Assembly (NCBI GenBank): GCA_963573385.1
Contig: CAUYLG010026861.1
Location: 43,480-107,479, forward strand
Source: Cacajao melanocephalus
Taxonomy: Eukaryota > Chordata > Mammalia > Primates > Pitheciidae
DNA length: 64,000 bases
Reading direction: 5' to 3'
The translations under genes were made by a program, and so were the position numbers. The notes beneath the pieces were generated by a model that ran no database searches, was not told the origin of the DNA, and was given only the letters and a program-made list of their open reading frames with translations. Numbering within the stretch: the first letter of the stretch is position 1; every line of letters starts with the position of its first letter. This document shows positions 37,991 through 51,859 of this stretch, in pieces.

Positions 37991-40549
37991 CTTTCCTGGA
38001 CAGTCCCAGGGAGCTCCTTTTCCTTGTATTTCCTCTCATGTGAAATCTCTCCCATGGAGTTGTGCACAGGGACCCTGCCTTCCATGGTCCCAGACTGTCA
38101 TTCAGAGTGAGACAAATCACTTGCCTGGGAGGAATTAACTGAGCCCTTCCATGAAGAGCTGTCAACCGTCAAAATAAAGCATTCCCAGCCTGCCAGATTC
38201 TCATGGAGGGAAATTACAAGTCCTAGTAATTATCATCACGGGGAGCTCGGAGTGAACACAAAATCTCTCTCTTTTTTAATCTCAAGTGATTGATGTGAGC
38301 AGTACAGCCTCCCTGGTGCTTTCAGGACAACAAAGAACAAATGGAATTTGGTGCACCGAGTGCCTTTGCTGAGGGTGGCGTGCCATGGGGTGTTGTTCAG
38401 ATGCAGATGCGGTACTCAAACCCACATAAACACAAAGGCTCGTACGAAACACTCACATGTGTGTAGCTCACACATGTACACATGCACAATTGCATATACC
38501 CACATTTATTCCTCCGTGCTCAGAAGCAATGCTGTACTTAACAGAGGGTGCTGGACATGGTGTGTGCACAGCAGATGCCCATTTGGAACTCTGAAAAGCA
38601 AACCAATGCACCCTGTAAGTTGAAACTGTATCCCTTTGAAAAATAAACCCCACCTATCCCCCAGAGGATTAACTGGGTTTACCTTATCCACTGTTTTAAT
38701 TATTATAGGATACAGCTGGCAGATGGAAGGCTGAAGCCTGAGTTACATGAATGCAGAATTTCAAATATGTCAACAAGGTTTAATGGGCATTGTGATCAGA
38801 ATGCTTTGGTTAAATAAACAGGTGCAGCCAGAAATGCCAATAAGTGCACAGTGCCCATATAGGTGAGTCAGATGCTCACCTATGGGGAGGCAACCGCCTT
38901 CCCTCTCCCACCCTTGGCCACTGTCCAGGCCAGCCCCGCTGTGACAAAGGGATTAAAAGTCCTGCCCCAGCTCGCCTGGCCAGCAAGGCCACCACTTGCA
39001 GGCTGTCTGAGGCATCCCCTCCCCTGATGCAGCCCCAACACACCTCTCCTTCCTGCAAGTGAATTCTGCAGACATTAGCAGAACTTGTGGGAATACGGAG
39101 GAAGGGCTGAGACGCAGGAGAGCTGGGACTTGTGAGCCGGGGTTCTTGCCCTCGAGAAGCCCCCAGTCAAGGCAGGAAGACAGATCTGAGCCCAAAAAAT
39201 TCAATTCTTCTTGTGGGCTGAGGGCTTCTCTGTACTTCATCCTCCATCTTCACCGAGTTGGCCGTGCCCAGCAGAAACAAGAGTTGCGTCAGTAGATGTG
39301 ACATTGGCTAAGTGCTCTGGGAGGGAGGGAGATTTCGTCTGCTGGAAAAGTGGGGACGGCTTAATTTTGGTGTTATCTGGGTTGGACCTTGGAGGATGGG
39401 AGGAAGTCAAAAGAGAAACTTGGGAGGGGAGAGAGACAAAGGAAACGGAGGTTAGAAGATGTCTGCACAAAGGCAAATCAATGGTTTGACTCGGGGGTTA
39501 GGGGCTTGATGTTGGGAGGGATGGGGAGGATAAAGAAGCATCCCTGTTGAAGTCAGAGGAGAAGGTGGTGCAGATCACACAGAACCCTGAACAGCCTGCA
39601 GAGCAATTTGAGCCTTACTCTGTGGGGCAATTGGGAGCTAAGAAAGGCAGCTTCACACAGACCAAGGCCGGCTGGTCTTGGGTCTGTAGTCGTCATGGAG
39701 TGGCAGGGATTGTGGCAGCATGGAGGTACAGGGGTAGGTGGCAGGGGCATGCGCACATAACAATCATGCCCATTGATATTAATTAACACTAAATTAGCAC
39801 TGTGACGGAGATGGCCCTCTGGCTGAGGGGGCTCTTCGGCAGATCCATTTCTTTTCCTCTGTTTCTTTTGAAATGTACATGAAAGTGATTGAGGATAACG
39901 GCTCCAAATCATCACCGTCCAGTCAAGGACACTGTCTGGGGAACCCCAGGAGTCCTTAGCCCCTCAGTTTAAGAAATGCTGTCCTAGTGACTGTGCTATT
40001 CCCTTCAGCTTACAAAGGCCACCAGAGAACTTCAGATATATATTGTAGTTTTTTGGTCCAGGCCAAACTGATTTCACCAAATTGCTTTTGCACTTATGTC
40101 ACTGGCCACATTGAGGGGCCTTATAAAGAGATTAATGCATTTCCTAAAAAGATCCTATTGAGAATGTGCTTGTGACATGCCAGCATTCCCTCTCTTTAAA
40201 GACCTAAGTGAGAAATGTCTCAGGCCTTAGAACCAAGAACAGTTGATCCTTTCTGAAAACTGGTCTTTTCTTACCATATGTATGCTCTTGGTCTCAAAAC
40301 GAATCACATTTTCCTCTTTGCATTGGCTAGCAGGAAGCTCAGAAGCAAAAATTTGGCCCAACTTTAACAAAGCGTATAGGATCTTATCATGCAGGTTAGA
40401 GGCTAATTTTGTTTCAGTGTCCCCACTTCACTCTTCTTTCTCATCCAATTTCTTTGCTTAAGTCTTTGCAGTCCTATGCCAAATGTATTTTTGTAAGCCA
40501 CCAAGAATCATATGAAGTGGGGCATAACAAAATCAAAATTAATCAAGAT
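37991..40549. other. 2.5 kb without recognised gene
   Basis: Mostly unique-looking. 39590-39780 (TTACTCTGTGGGGCAATTGGGAGC...GTGGCAGC) resembles an old repeat with 'TTATTCTGTGGGCAATGGGGAGCC'. 39900-39985 ends GTTTAAGAAATGCTGTCCTAG like a hAT-type terminal repeat. Neither can be named with confidence. CA-rich scraps lie at 38440-38490. Confidence 0.35.
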
Positions 40550-40735
40550 TCATGGGCATGAAACTGGAAGAAATCTTAGAGAAAATGTAGTCCAACTCCT
40601 TAAATTACAGACAATGCAATTGAGACTTTGAGAGGAGTAACATGTCAGGGTGCCTCCGTGAACTTGGAGTGCTGGGGAGAGCCTGGACTTCCACCTGGTA
40701 CCCTGGTCTGACCACTCTTTTCTGTTGTGCCACAG
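40550..40735 (-). mobile_element. MIR3-like SINE, antisense
   Basis: GAAACTGGAAGAAATCTTAGAGAAAATGTAGTCCAACTCCTTAAATTACAGACAATGCAATTGAGACTTTGAGAGG, ending near TTCTGTTGTGCCACAG. Matches 'GAGCTGGAAGGGACCTTAGAGATCATCTAGTCCAAC...'. Confidence 0.82.
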
Positions 40736-41529
40736 AACCAAAAAATCTAGAAGACTTTTCTAACTCTTTCATGCAGTCTCATGAAACCATCTCTGTGTGA
40801 AATAACCCATCGTGCTACTCCAGCTTCCTCTAAGGGATGCTCCTTGCATCACCAGCCAGGTTACCATACCCACTTATGCTTTCTAGCCAAAGCCAGGGGA
40901 AGGCATCGTCTTCTGCATTGCAGTGGAGCAGGACCTGGACATTGAAAAAATGTCCTGTTTTATGTACAATCATTCTGATGTGTACTGTAGACCTTGAAGT
41001 GAGCTGGTTGTCAGTGGCGATTAAAAATCAAAGTGGAGGAGGCTCTATTTTACTATCTGGAGGAAGGGCGGGAGACAGGTATTTTATAACAATCCTTGAG
41101 AGAGAGATTGCAAGAGAGATGGGGATGACAGCTTCTCTCCTATGTTGACTCCCAGGCAGCAGCGAACCAGCCTCTCTGCCTCATTTGGAAACTGTAAACA
41201 GCCAGTGACATTATCGTAAATTCACCAGGGACAAGATCTCTAGTTAAGAAGGAGTTGAGTGCAGGGGACAGTGATTTTTTTCTCTCTTTTTTTAAAATTT
41301 TTCACAGCACTCTTAAAAGCATGAGCCTGGCTCTACCGAATGAGCTAGCTCATAGCTAACCTTTGGTTGGGGTCTTTGGAGGCTCTGGGGTAAGGGTATC
41401 CAACTCAGCCCCTTGGCGGGTGAGTGGGCCTAGGCTCGAGTCTGGGGCTCCAGCTCTGGGCAGCCTTGCTGCTCTCGGCTCTCCCCGCATAGGGAACTGT
41501 GCAGAGGGGGCTGGGTGGGCTTGGGAATA
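40736..41529. other. No recognisable feature
   Basis: A 103-codon plus-strand frame at 40837-41148 and GC-rich sequence at 41400-41530 were examined; no domain, no CpG cluster strong enough for an island. Confidence 0.4.
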
Positions 41530-41860
41530 CGGGGATTCTGGGTGGTGCTGGAAAGCACTGCTCTGCCTCCTCCAGCGCTCAGCTGAATCCTCACCTCCTC
41601 CGGAATCCTTCCTCACCTTGCTGACCAGTTCTCATCCTTCTATCCATCTCTCTTTCTTGGCTTTTGTGATGGTTGCCACTTTACATTCATTTGTGGAACT
41701 GTTCATTTAACGTCCATCTCTTCCAAGGAACTGTGAGCTCCAGGAGGGCCCACACGTAATGGTCCTCACTCACCAGTCTGCTGAGCTCAGTGCCTGGCAC
41801 GTCGATGTTATTCAATGAATATTTTTTGGTTGAATGAACACGTGATTGGATGAGTTAGTC
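41530..41860 (+). mobile_element. L2 LINE 3' end
   Basis: Pyrimidine-rich lead (CTCACCTCCTCCGGAATCC), then GGAACTGTGAGCTCCAGGAGGGCC, CTCAGTGCCTGGCACGTCGATGTTATTCAATGAATATTTTTTGGTTGAATGA: a typical L2 end. Confidence 0.88.
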
Positions 41861-42244
41861 TCTAGGCCTCATTAAGCAGATACTATACTTGATCTCTTGA
41901 ATTAGGCCCTATGTCTCCTGGGGCGGGGTTGGGGCTGGAAAGCGCACTCATTCTCTGTCATTATCTCCTGGCCAGGGAGTATTCCCAGGCAGATGGGCTC
42001 ACGATGGCTGTAGCTCTGGGGGGAGAATGTGAGCGTCGGCGTGGAAGGTCATCCTGGGAGAGGCCAGAGACGGAGATCAGAGCCAAAGGGGCAGACCACA
42101 GAACAGGGAGGTGTGTGGACGGCTGGACATGCCGGGGATCTCTGGTCCAGGTTTCCATGTCTTAAACAGGATAATGAGACAAGTGAGCACAGCTTGAAGT
42201 TCGTATGTTTTCAAGTCTGTTTTTTATGATTGTAAAATTACTGA
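41861..42244. other. No recognisable feature
   Basis: Unique-looking, with overlapping 84-, 66- and 65-codon frames on both strands, no motif. Confidence 0.4.
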
Positions 42245-43115
42245 AAGAAGAAGAAAACGGAGTGGTTAACATGTACATGAAACATCTTTAATAATCATGG
42301 CAATGCAAATTCAAACACAAATGAAATACCCTCTGCATCCATCATCTTAACCAAAAGTAGTCAGGTCGACAGCGCCAGCACCAGGGAAGAGGTGAAGAAG
42401 CCCTCATGCGCCATTGGGGAAGGTGAATTGGCAAGCCGCCGTGAGAGCTATTGGGGGTACCTGGTGGACCATAAGATGGCAGGCCCCGGGACCTAGTGAT
42501 TCAATTTCTAGCTATGTTCTCTAGTCTAAAGCAATGGTTCTCAAACTGTATGTAGTTTGCCTGCAAACTGCAGATTGCCAGGCACTGACCCCAGAGTTTC
42601 TGATTCAGTCTGGGGCAGAGCCTGAGGATTTTCCTTTCTGCTGATGCTGCTGGTTTTGGAACTAGAGTTGGAGAACCACTGCTCTGGTGAAACTCTTGCT
42701 TATGTGCATAGGAAAACATGCCCATCAATATTCACTGTATTGCTTCTCACAGCAAAAATTAGAAACAAATCAGAAGTCCATGGGAGGAGGAATCGATGAA
42801 TATATGTGGCAAATTATGCAATAGACTATTTATTATACAGAAGTTAAGTGAATAAAACAAAATGTATATTTCAGCGTGAATAGCTCTAGAAAGATGCAAG
42901 TTGCCAGGTGTTAGACAGAGTAAGATGCATTTTATTGGTAAATTTAAGAGCAGTTTAAAAAATCTATTGTAATTCTATGTAGTCAGTATAAGATAAATAT
43001 TAAAACATGGACTGAATATACATCTAATCTATAAAAGCTGTTATCTCTGGAGAGGGAGGGAGGGACCAGGGCTGGGGAAGAAAATAAAGAAGATTTTATC
43101 TAATCTGTTGTTTTA
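42245..43115 (+). mobile_element. L1M 3' part, split by MER5A
   Basis: AACATCTTTAATAATCATGGCAATGCAAATTCAAACACAAATGAAATACC is ORF2-type ('AATCATCAGAGAAATGCAAATCAAAACCACAATGAGATACC'). GAATTGGCAAGCCGCC... and ATATGTGGCAAATTATGCAATAGACTATTTATTATACAG continue it, and GGTGTTAGACAGAGTAAGATGCATTTTATTGG leads to a 3' UTR ending near AGGGAGGGAGGGACC and an A-rich stretch. Heavily decayed. Confidence 0.72.
42532..42681 (+). mobile_element. MER5A hAT-Charlie transposon
   Basis: Inverted ends CAATGGTTCTCAAACT and GAGAACCACTG, with the core CCCCAGAGTTTCTGATTCAGTCTGGGGCAGAGCCTGAGGATTTTCC between. GTCTAAAG to the left and CTCTGGTG to the right are a decayed 8-bp hAT target duplication (both keep nTCTnnnG). 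Confidence 0.92.
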
Positions 43116-43250
43116 TTCTTTAAAAACATGAGATTGATCTAAATAAAATATGATCTTTCCTAATTTTAGGGGGCAGCTACATGGCTTTTATTGTATGATT
43201 CTTTTGGCTTTTCTATATTCTTTAAATGATTTTTTAAAATGAGTAATATG

Positions 43251-43895
<645 letters not shown>

Positions 43896-44334
43896 TCCTT
43901 CTGGGCTTGGATATAGCAATGTCCTTGAGTTTTGGGTCACAAAGCACGTGATCTTGTCTGTCCCACTGGGCCTGGGATGGGGTGGCTTAGGGGCATGAGT
44001 GAAATAAGTCTGTGTGTCCAGTTAAGTTCCTGGAACCCAAGAAGGCCTGGGCATTGGAGCTTGCAAGCGGTCCCCCGTCCTCCCTCCATTCATTCAGGAC
44101 AGACAGGTTTTCAGGACGTTGGGTGACATAAGGCAGTCACAGATGACGGGGTTTCTTCTATATGGGAGATATAGGAACAAACAACCACCAGTCTCACAGG
44201 TAAGGGTATAAAATGGGAGGGAATCCCAGAAAGCTGCAGGAGTTCTGAGGAGGGCGTGGTCAGCTCCAAAGGCAGCTGGGAAGAGTCTGGAGAGGAGGTT
44301 ATGTGAGAATGGGTGTTTTGTCTTTGTTGTTATT
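43896..44334. other. No recognisable feature
   Basis: Unique-looking; nothing beyond short frames. Confidence 0.4.
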
Positions 44335-44560
44335 GTTTTGTCTTTCCTGGCTTTATTGAGGTCTTTTTTACAGATCATAAAATTCAATCATTTTAAGTAC
44401 ATAATTCAATGACTTTTAGTAACTTACTGAGTGGCAGAACCATCACCAGAAACCAGTTTTAGAGCATTTTCACCCCGCAGTTAAGATCCCTCACACCCTT
44501 ACAGCCACCCCCAGGCACCCTAATCTACTTTGTGTCTCTATACATTTTCAGGTTCAGCTT
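44335..44560 (-). mobile_element. L1M fragment, antisense
   Basis: TTGTCTTTCCTGGCTTTATTGAGGTC, ATAAAATTCAATCATTTTAAGTACATAATTCAATGACTTTTAG, GGCAGAACCATCACCAG, CAGGCACCCTAATCTACTTTGTGTCTCTATACATTTT: the well-known antisense L1M block 'CTTTATTGAGATATAATTCACATACCATAAAATTCACCC...'. Confidence 0.88.
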
Positions 44561-45174
44561 ACATTTTGCAGGATGGAAACTGGATCTCAAATTAAGGCAA
44601 TAGCAAGGAAAGTACAAAACCTGGGGATAACGGCGGTGCTTCTTTCCAGCAGAAAAGCACTTCAAAGCCCCTGCTTTGCCTTCCGGAGTGAAATTCAAAT
44701 GTGGAAGCTTCAAATAGTCAAGAGCTCTGAACCCCCTGGAAGCACGTGTTCTCCCTTTGGTCAAGTAAAGCACTTGTTTCCTTTTACTTCTTGGGTGTCC
44801 GGATTCCTCTCTTCCTGCAGTTCCTAAGCTCACTCAAGTGGATGCAGCGCTGTCATTGGCTTTGAAAACACATTTGGCTGTTGCTTCTCTGGCCTGGCAC
44901 TCATGGGGAAGCTGGGCTGGGGAGTCCCAGCAGGATAAGGCCACGAGGGCCTGGAGGCCTGCCAGAGAGTCACAGAGGACACGGTGGCAGAGTGGTCTCA
45001 ATGAGGGTCTTCACTCCCTTGGTGTCATCTGACTTGGTTCTGCTGCAAAGTCCTTATGACCTCTGCTCACCTTAGAACCAAGTATTCTTTCCCTGAAAAG
45101 AGGTTGAGCAGACCATCTGTGTTCAGTCCGTCTGCCTTTACATAATCATCTTTCAAATGCCTTGTACCAGATTC
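44561..45174. other. No recognisable feature
   Basis: Overlapping 102-codon (minus, 44525-44833) and 84-codon (plus) frames; no motif. Unique-looking. Confidence 0.4.
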
Positions 45175-45330
45175 TTTAAAAATTACATTACAAAATTTCT
45201 AAAAATAATGCAAACTCAATGCAGAAAAACAGCACAATAAATAACCATTCAAAGTCAACTCTATGATCTCATCTGAAGGTAACCGCTGCTGTCTTTGTGG
45301 GTATATACGTCCTTTTATTTATGTTTTAAT
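45175..45330 (-). mobile_element. L1M fragment, antisense (probable)
   Basis: AAATTTCTAAAAATAATGCAAACTC...TCTGAAGGTAACCGCTGCTGTCTTTGTGGGTATATACGTCC resembles the antisense L1M segment with 'CCAGAGATAACCACTGTTAACATTTGGTGTATATCC'. Confidence 0.55.
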
Positions 45331-45751
45331 TTCCCTGGCATTTTTGTTGGCTTCCATTAAATCCCCAGAGTGGTGGGAGGTATCTCAGATCATCAGAACA
45401 CAAGCCTGGCTCTTACTGGCCTGGAAGGCCTCGTCCTGGGGCTTTCATACTGGCTTAGAGATGGGCTGCTCTGGTACTTTGAACCAGTTGTTTAACATTA
45501 ATCTTGGTTTTTCCCTTTGATATGAGCCAAGTGCTCAGCTCTGGGGACAGAGTCCCTCTGCCTGGGACATTATCTGTTACATAAAGGAGAAGAGTCAACC
45601 TGAAGCTATTAGCAGTTCTAAATTCTCTAAAGACTATCTGGACAACAGGTTACAACACATCTTGGGATCATTCCATCTTTCTAGAAGCCATTCCCATTAA
45701 TAATTTATTAATTACTCTCCCAACTGAGGCAATTAAGGAGATCTAGGATTT
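45331..45751. other. No recognisable feature
   Basis: A faint MIR-like piece at 45450-45510; otherwise unrecognised. Confidence 0.35.
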
Positions 45752-45766
45752 AAAAAGAGACCCCTA

Positions 45767-46539
<773 letters not shown>

Positions 46540-46725
46540 CCGGGCACTGTTCTGGGTACTGTAGATATGTGCTCCCATTTAATCTTCCTCCATACTCTGG
46601 GAGTCAGGTATCAACAACCACCTTTTGGATTTAAATTAGGACTCAAAGAGGTGGACTGACTTGCTCAAAGTCCGACAGTGGATGAGTGCAGGTTGGGGTT
46701 GGAGTCCAGGTGTCTGGACCTCAGC
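46540..46725 (-). mobile_element. MIR SINE, antisense
   Basis: GGGCACTGTTCTGGGTACTG, CCCATTTAATCTTCCTCC, GACTCAAAGAGGTGGACTGACTTGCTCAAAGTCCGACAG, GGGGTTGGAGTCCAGGTGTCTGG: reverse MIR. Confidence 0.88.
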
Positions 46726-47559
46726 GTCTGGGCATTTTCCCTGATCCAAGCTGCCATTCATGCAAGCAGCCCAGCCTGGCACACTCTGAGAGTCTGTTTT
46801 GGAAGTAAAAAAGCCAGGTAATGTTGATTTTCTGCTGTCGTGTGAATAAAGAAAGCCTTCTCTCTTTTTTAAGGGATAAAGTGCCCCCTTTTTTCAGGGA
46901 ATAGAGATGGTAATGAAAGAATTTCCAGAGAATCTAGTGGAGGTGGGAAAGAGTTTTTACCGTCATGTCCTTCTCCAGGGTGGATCCCGAAGGTGGGAAT
47001 GGATTCCTGCTCTCCAGCGGCCGTCCTCACCATAGGTTTCGGTTTCCAGGGAGAACATGTTCAGCCTTCCTCCAGGAGAGGCCTGGGAGGCAGAGAGGGT
47101 GGTGCCCGAGGGTAAGTGTGGGGCAGCAGGGGCAGCTGAATTGAGAGTCATTGGAACCTGCAGTGAGGAGAGATTGTGGATGCCAGCGCCCAAGAGCAGG
47201 GGTGTTCAGAGTGAGGGCTGCAAACCCCTGCAGGTAGAAGAGATCGCCAAGGGACCCTGAGCACTGTAGGTTTGGAGGAAATCAGCCTCCGATCTCAGCT
47301 TCCCAGGAGTGCTGATCTTTCGGAAACCGATCTCCCTGGGACACACTCGGCTTTACTCTAATGCTTCCCCTGCCTGGAGAAAGCAAGATCCCCATCACCC
47401 TTTGAGGAACAGGGAAACCCTCTGGGGCGCTACCCAAAGCGGAGCCCTCTTTTAATGCCTAATCAAGCCACTAACACCCCTTGGAGCACAAAACCTTTCC
47501 TGGTCTTACGCCCATTCCTGGTAGAGGTGAAGTCTAGTTTTAGAAATGAGGAGTTGGGG
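46726..47559. other. No recognisable feature
   Basis: Unique-looking sequence, no named repeat; frames under 80 codons. Confidence 0.4.
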
Positions 47560-48615
47560 CTCAGGCTGAGATATTCTCAATCCGGAAATATTGTAGAGTC
47601 AGGTTGAGGGAGTAATAACAATTTTTGTTTAAGAATTTTAATTCTTCTAGCCCCCAAATAGAACTCTAATGTTTTCTGAGATTATCAGGAAAAAATACAA
47701 ATAAGACTTTTATGTGATGCCTTTCATATTTAATAAAAGAGGTAAAAGATATTTTATCCCATCCATCATAAATTATCTTAGAGAGAGTTAATCTTCATCT
47801 TATTTCATTTTGCAGAATGTCTTATATTTTCTACTCTCTGTTTAAAATATGCTAAGTGTGGACCAATTTTTTTAGTGGAATTTATCTTTCTCTTTCATTA
47901 AATACATAGAAAAATGTGATCATAATATTCACTAAAATTAATGGAATTATTTCTGATCCTTATTTAATTAATTCCCCAAGCAAAACACCAGAGTTCAAAG
48001 ACGTATGCCTTTTATCATATTTCTCACTTCCTAAATAACTTGCAATTTTGGCTTCACATTACGTTATTATAAACTTAATAAATTAAGTAGTCAGTAATCA
48101 TATATTGAGCTATTATTTTGTTTTTATAACATAAAATAGATTAATTAATTACAATGGACAAAAATGATGTAAAGCTTGAACCATTTTTTAAAACACTACC
48201 TTATGATTTTTTTTTTTTACAAAGTTTATTTTCTACTAAGTTTTACAGTATTCCTTAAAATGCCCATTAGCACGTTTCTAAAGCTGGACTTTTTCTGACA
48301 AAAAGCCTGATTTGGTTGGTAGATTTCATAGTAAGGAAATCTTACTAATTTGATAATTAAGTTTCGATAATTAAGTTTTATGACATAGTTTTCACAATTT
48401 GAATTAACTAAATTTGCAGTTTTGGGTTTTCTGAAAATATATCTAAAGCAAGTAATAAATAAATAATAAATAATAAAGCATTTTATTAAAAATGTTGTGT
48501 TGTCAAAAGTTTAATTAAAGTAATAGATTTAGATTTCCTAAACTTGTCTGACAATAATGGGTTAAGTGCCTCTTAGGGAAAGAGTAGGGTCTGATGAACA
48601 GTCATTTCATAAGCC
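47560..48615. other. AT-rich block without recognised repeat
   Basis: About 1 kb of strongly AT-rich sequence (for example TTAATTAATTACAATGG at 48142-48158). It contains a short direct repeat GATAATTAAGTTT (48351-48363 and 48366-48378) and AATAAATAAATAATAAATAATAA at 48453-48476. No L1 or LTR homology that I recognise and no open frame. Confidence 0.45.
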
Positions 48616-49485
<870 letters not shown>

Positions 49486-49708
49486 GAGCAAAGGAGGGAA
49501 GAGAGAGACAAAGAGAGGAAGACCAAGAGGGATAGAGGAGCGGGAGGGGGAGGAGGAGGAGGAGGAGGAGGCGGGGACGAGGAGTAGGAGGAGGTGGGGA
49601 GGAGGAGGCGGGGAGGAGGAGAAGGAGGCAGGGAGGAAGAGGAGGAGGAGGCGGGGAGGAGGAGGAGGCGGGGAGGAGGAGGAGGAAGAGGAGGAGGCGA
49701 GGAGGAGC
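49486..49708. repeat. Polypurine (GGA)n minisatellite-like tract
   Basis: Over 200 bases almost wholly G/A on the plus strand. A core of GGA repeats is punctuated by GGCGGGGAGGAGGA-type units (around 49570, 49609, 49651, 49668), giving an irregular higher-order repeat. The long P- and S-rich 'proteins' on the minus strand here are translations of this tract. Confidence 0.95.
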
Positions 49709-50639
49709 ATTGCTCTAGAGCACAGCAGGCTTCTGGATAGGGAATAATGACATGACCAAGCATGTTTGTGGACTATGTGTATATTTAACTTCTCCGTGTC
49801 TCTCTTTTCTGGCTAACCCTGCTGTTTCCATCATCCCCATGACCTGGTCTGCAGACCGCTCTGTGCCCCTCTGTGCTGGTCACTTCCCATTAGACAGTCT
49901 TTCTAGTCTGCCAGTGTTCCCTTCCCAGGGCCAGGGGAGGAAGGAATTCATCATAGTCATTGTGGTTAGAACCATGACTCCTACCACGAGACCAATCACA
50001 CTCCTCTCGGCTACTGAGCGCCTGTGCTGACACAGTTGTGTGTTCTAGGGGAATCCTAGCTAACCTGAAGGATGGGTTCTAAGTTTAGCACACTAGGTTA
50101 GAATCCTGTAGTCCACATGACCGACCCTTGGAAATCCCTCAGGAAGGTATAATACTGGAGTCAGGCACGCTCTCTTTCTGTGAGTGCATGCCTGCCAGAT
50201 TTTCCTCCAGTGCTGGAATTGTTAGTTCTTTGACTGAACATCAGGGGAAGTCACTGACAGGTATTTGGAGATCGTGCACCATGAAGAACGTGTCTCTTTA
50301 GTCATTAGGATTGTACTCTGCCCAGCCACGTGCTCATTCTGAGACAGGCATGTGGAAAATGAGACTGGGTAGGGAACACCAGGTCTTCTGTATCATGTCG
50401 TATACTCACACTAAGGCATGGGGTCAATGCATTGGGATCAAAGGCACTCTTTAAATCATCTCTCTCTCCCCTCCTGCCGTGGATTTGTTGAGTCCATAGG
50501 TTATGCGTGTGTATGATGCAGCCACACTCTTTCTCAAATCCTGACAACCAGACAGCCACGGCAGAGGACACGGAGTGTTTGGTCTGTGTAAAATACAAAC
50601 TCTTGTCTTCTCAGGGTGACGCTTCTCCTCCTGCACCCT
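49709..50639. other. No recognisable feature
   Basis: Balanced, unique-looking; frames up to 97 codons with no motif. Confidence 0.4.
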
Positions 50640-51030
50640 GTGTGTAGATTGCAAATGGCCACAGATTCTTTCGAGAGGCGGAATCTGTTTCCCTACTCCT
50701 TAAACCTGCACTTGCCTGGTGACTTGCTTTGACCAGTAGAATGAGGCAGAAGTGATGCTATGTGGTTGGTAAATCTAGGCCTTAGGAAGCCGTGTGGTGC
50801 CTTGCTCTTGCCACCTTGGAATTGCGCTGCCATGCGAATGCACTGCTGGAGAACCGAGACACCCTGGCTGGTAGCACACTCAGGGCTGAACATGCGTGTG
50901 AGGCCATCCTAGGCCATGCAGGCCCAGCCAGGCTGTCCGCTAACTGGAGCCGCATAAGTGACCCCAAATCAGACCAGCAGAGAAACCACTGCTGGTTTCA
51001 GCCCACATTGTTGACCTAGAGAACGTGAAC
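50640..51030 (+). mobile_element. MaLR (MLT1-like) LTR fragment
   Basis: GGTGACTTGCTTTGACCAGTAGAATGAGGCAGAAGTGATGC, then GCCTTAGGAAGCC, TCTTGCCACCTTGGAA, and GCCGCATAAGTGACCCCAAATCAGACCAGCAGAGAAACC follow an MLT1-type LTR/internal pattern. Family assignment from memory. Confidence 0.6.
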
Positions 51031-51129
51031 CAGTAAGTGTCATGTGAAGCTCCTAGGTCAGGATGAGTGGTTAGCTGTTGCAGAGACAGCTGTTTACACA
51101 GATGTGGCCTCCCCTTTCGTGTGGTGGGC

Positions 51130-51520
51130 TTGCTATTGGGTGGTGGCCACTTGGCCAGACACTACATCTCCCTACTCCCTCTGTGTCAGGTATGGCCACA
51201 AGGGAACTGGCTGTTGCCAGTGGAATACGAGTGGAAGTCATGTGCAATCCCTCTGGGCTGAGGCTTAGAAGTTGATGGGGATTCTCCACTCTCTCTTCCT
51301 CATTCTGTTGACTGGAAACAGAGGCCTTCTGGGTCCTAGGGGATGGGAAAACACAGGAAATGATGAGCCACAGTTCCTGGTCCCCATGTAATGAACAGCC
51401 AACCAATAAGGAATGCTGGCATTGGATGTTACAGGAGTGATCAACTTCTTTTGTGTTAAGACTTTGAAAGTTTGAGGTGTTTGTTAGAGCGAGTGATGAA
51501 CAGAGCTCACAATTACAAAT
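51130..51520 (+). mobile_element. Second MaLR (MLT1-like) LTR fragment
   Basis: CTCCCTCTGTGTCAGGTATGGCCACAAGGGAACTGGCTGTTGCCAGTGGAATACGAGTGGAAGTCATGTG, then CCACTCTCTCTTCC and CTGTTGACTGG. Same general LTR class as the preceding piece but a different region or copy. Confidence 0.55.
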
Positions 51521-51529
51521 TTCTCTGGT

Positions 51530-51700
51530 GGGCACTATTCCAAGCACTTTGCATTTATTAACCTACTTCATCCTTCCAGCAGCCCCACAAAGAAAGGATT
51601 ATTTTTGCTTTGACAGAGGTGGACACTGTGACTCTGAGGGATGAAGTACATTTCCCAAGGGCACGCCTAGAATAAAGTGGGGTTGGGGCTTGATCTAGAA
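51530..51700 (-). mobile_element. MIR SINE, antisense
   Basis: GGGCACTATTCCAAGCACTTTGCATTTATTAACC, CAGCAGCCCCACAAAG, GACTCTGAGGGATGAAGTACATTTCCCAAGGGCACGCC: reverse MIR, moderately decayed. Confidence 0.88.
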
Positions 51701-51859
51701 AACCTGTGAGCTAGTTCCTGGTCCTGCTCTGTCTCTCCGGTCCCCTCTGGGGCAGTTTCCTGATCTGTAAAATGGATTGGGAGTGAGGAGGCTAAAATTA
51801 CGAGCTTTCCTCCACCGCCCTGACTCCCTGGGTTTCTGTGGTTCTCCGGCTTGACACTG

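Noticed and set aside
41350..41600. Possible CpG island or first exon
   Set aside because: GC-rich but CpG count is low and no splice donor with an open frame was convincing.
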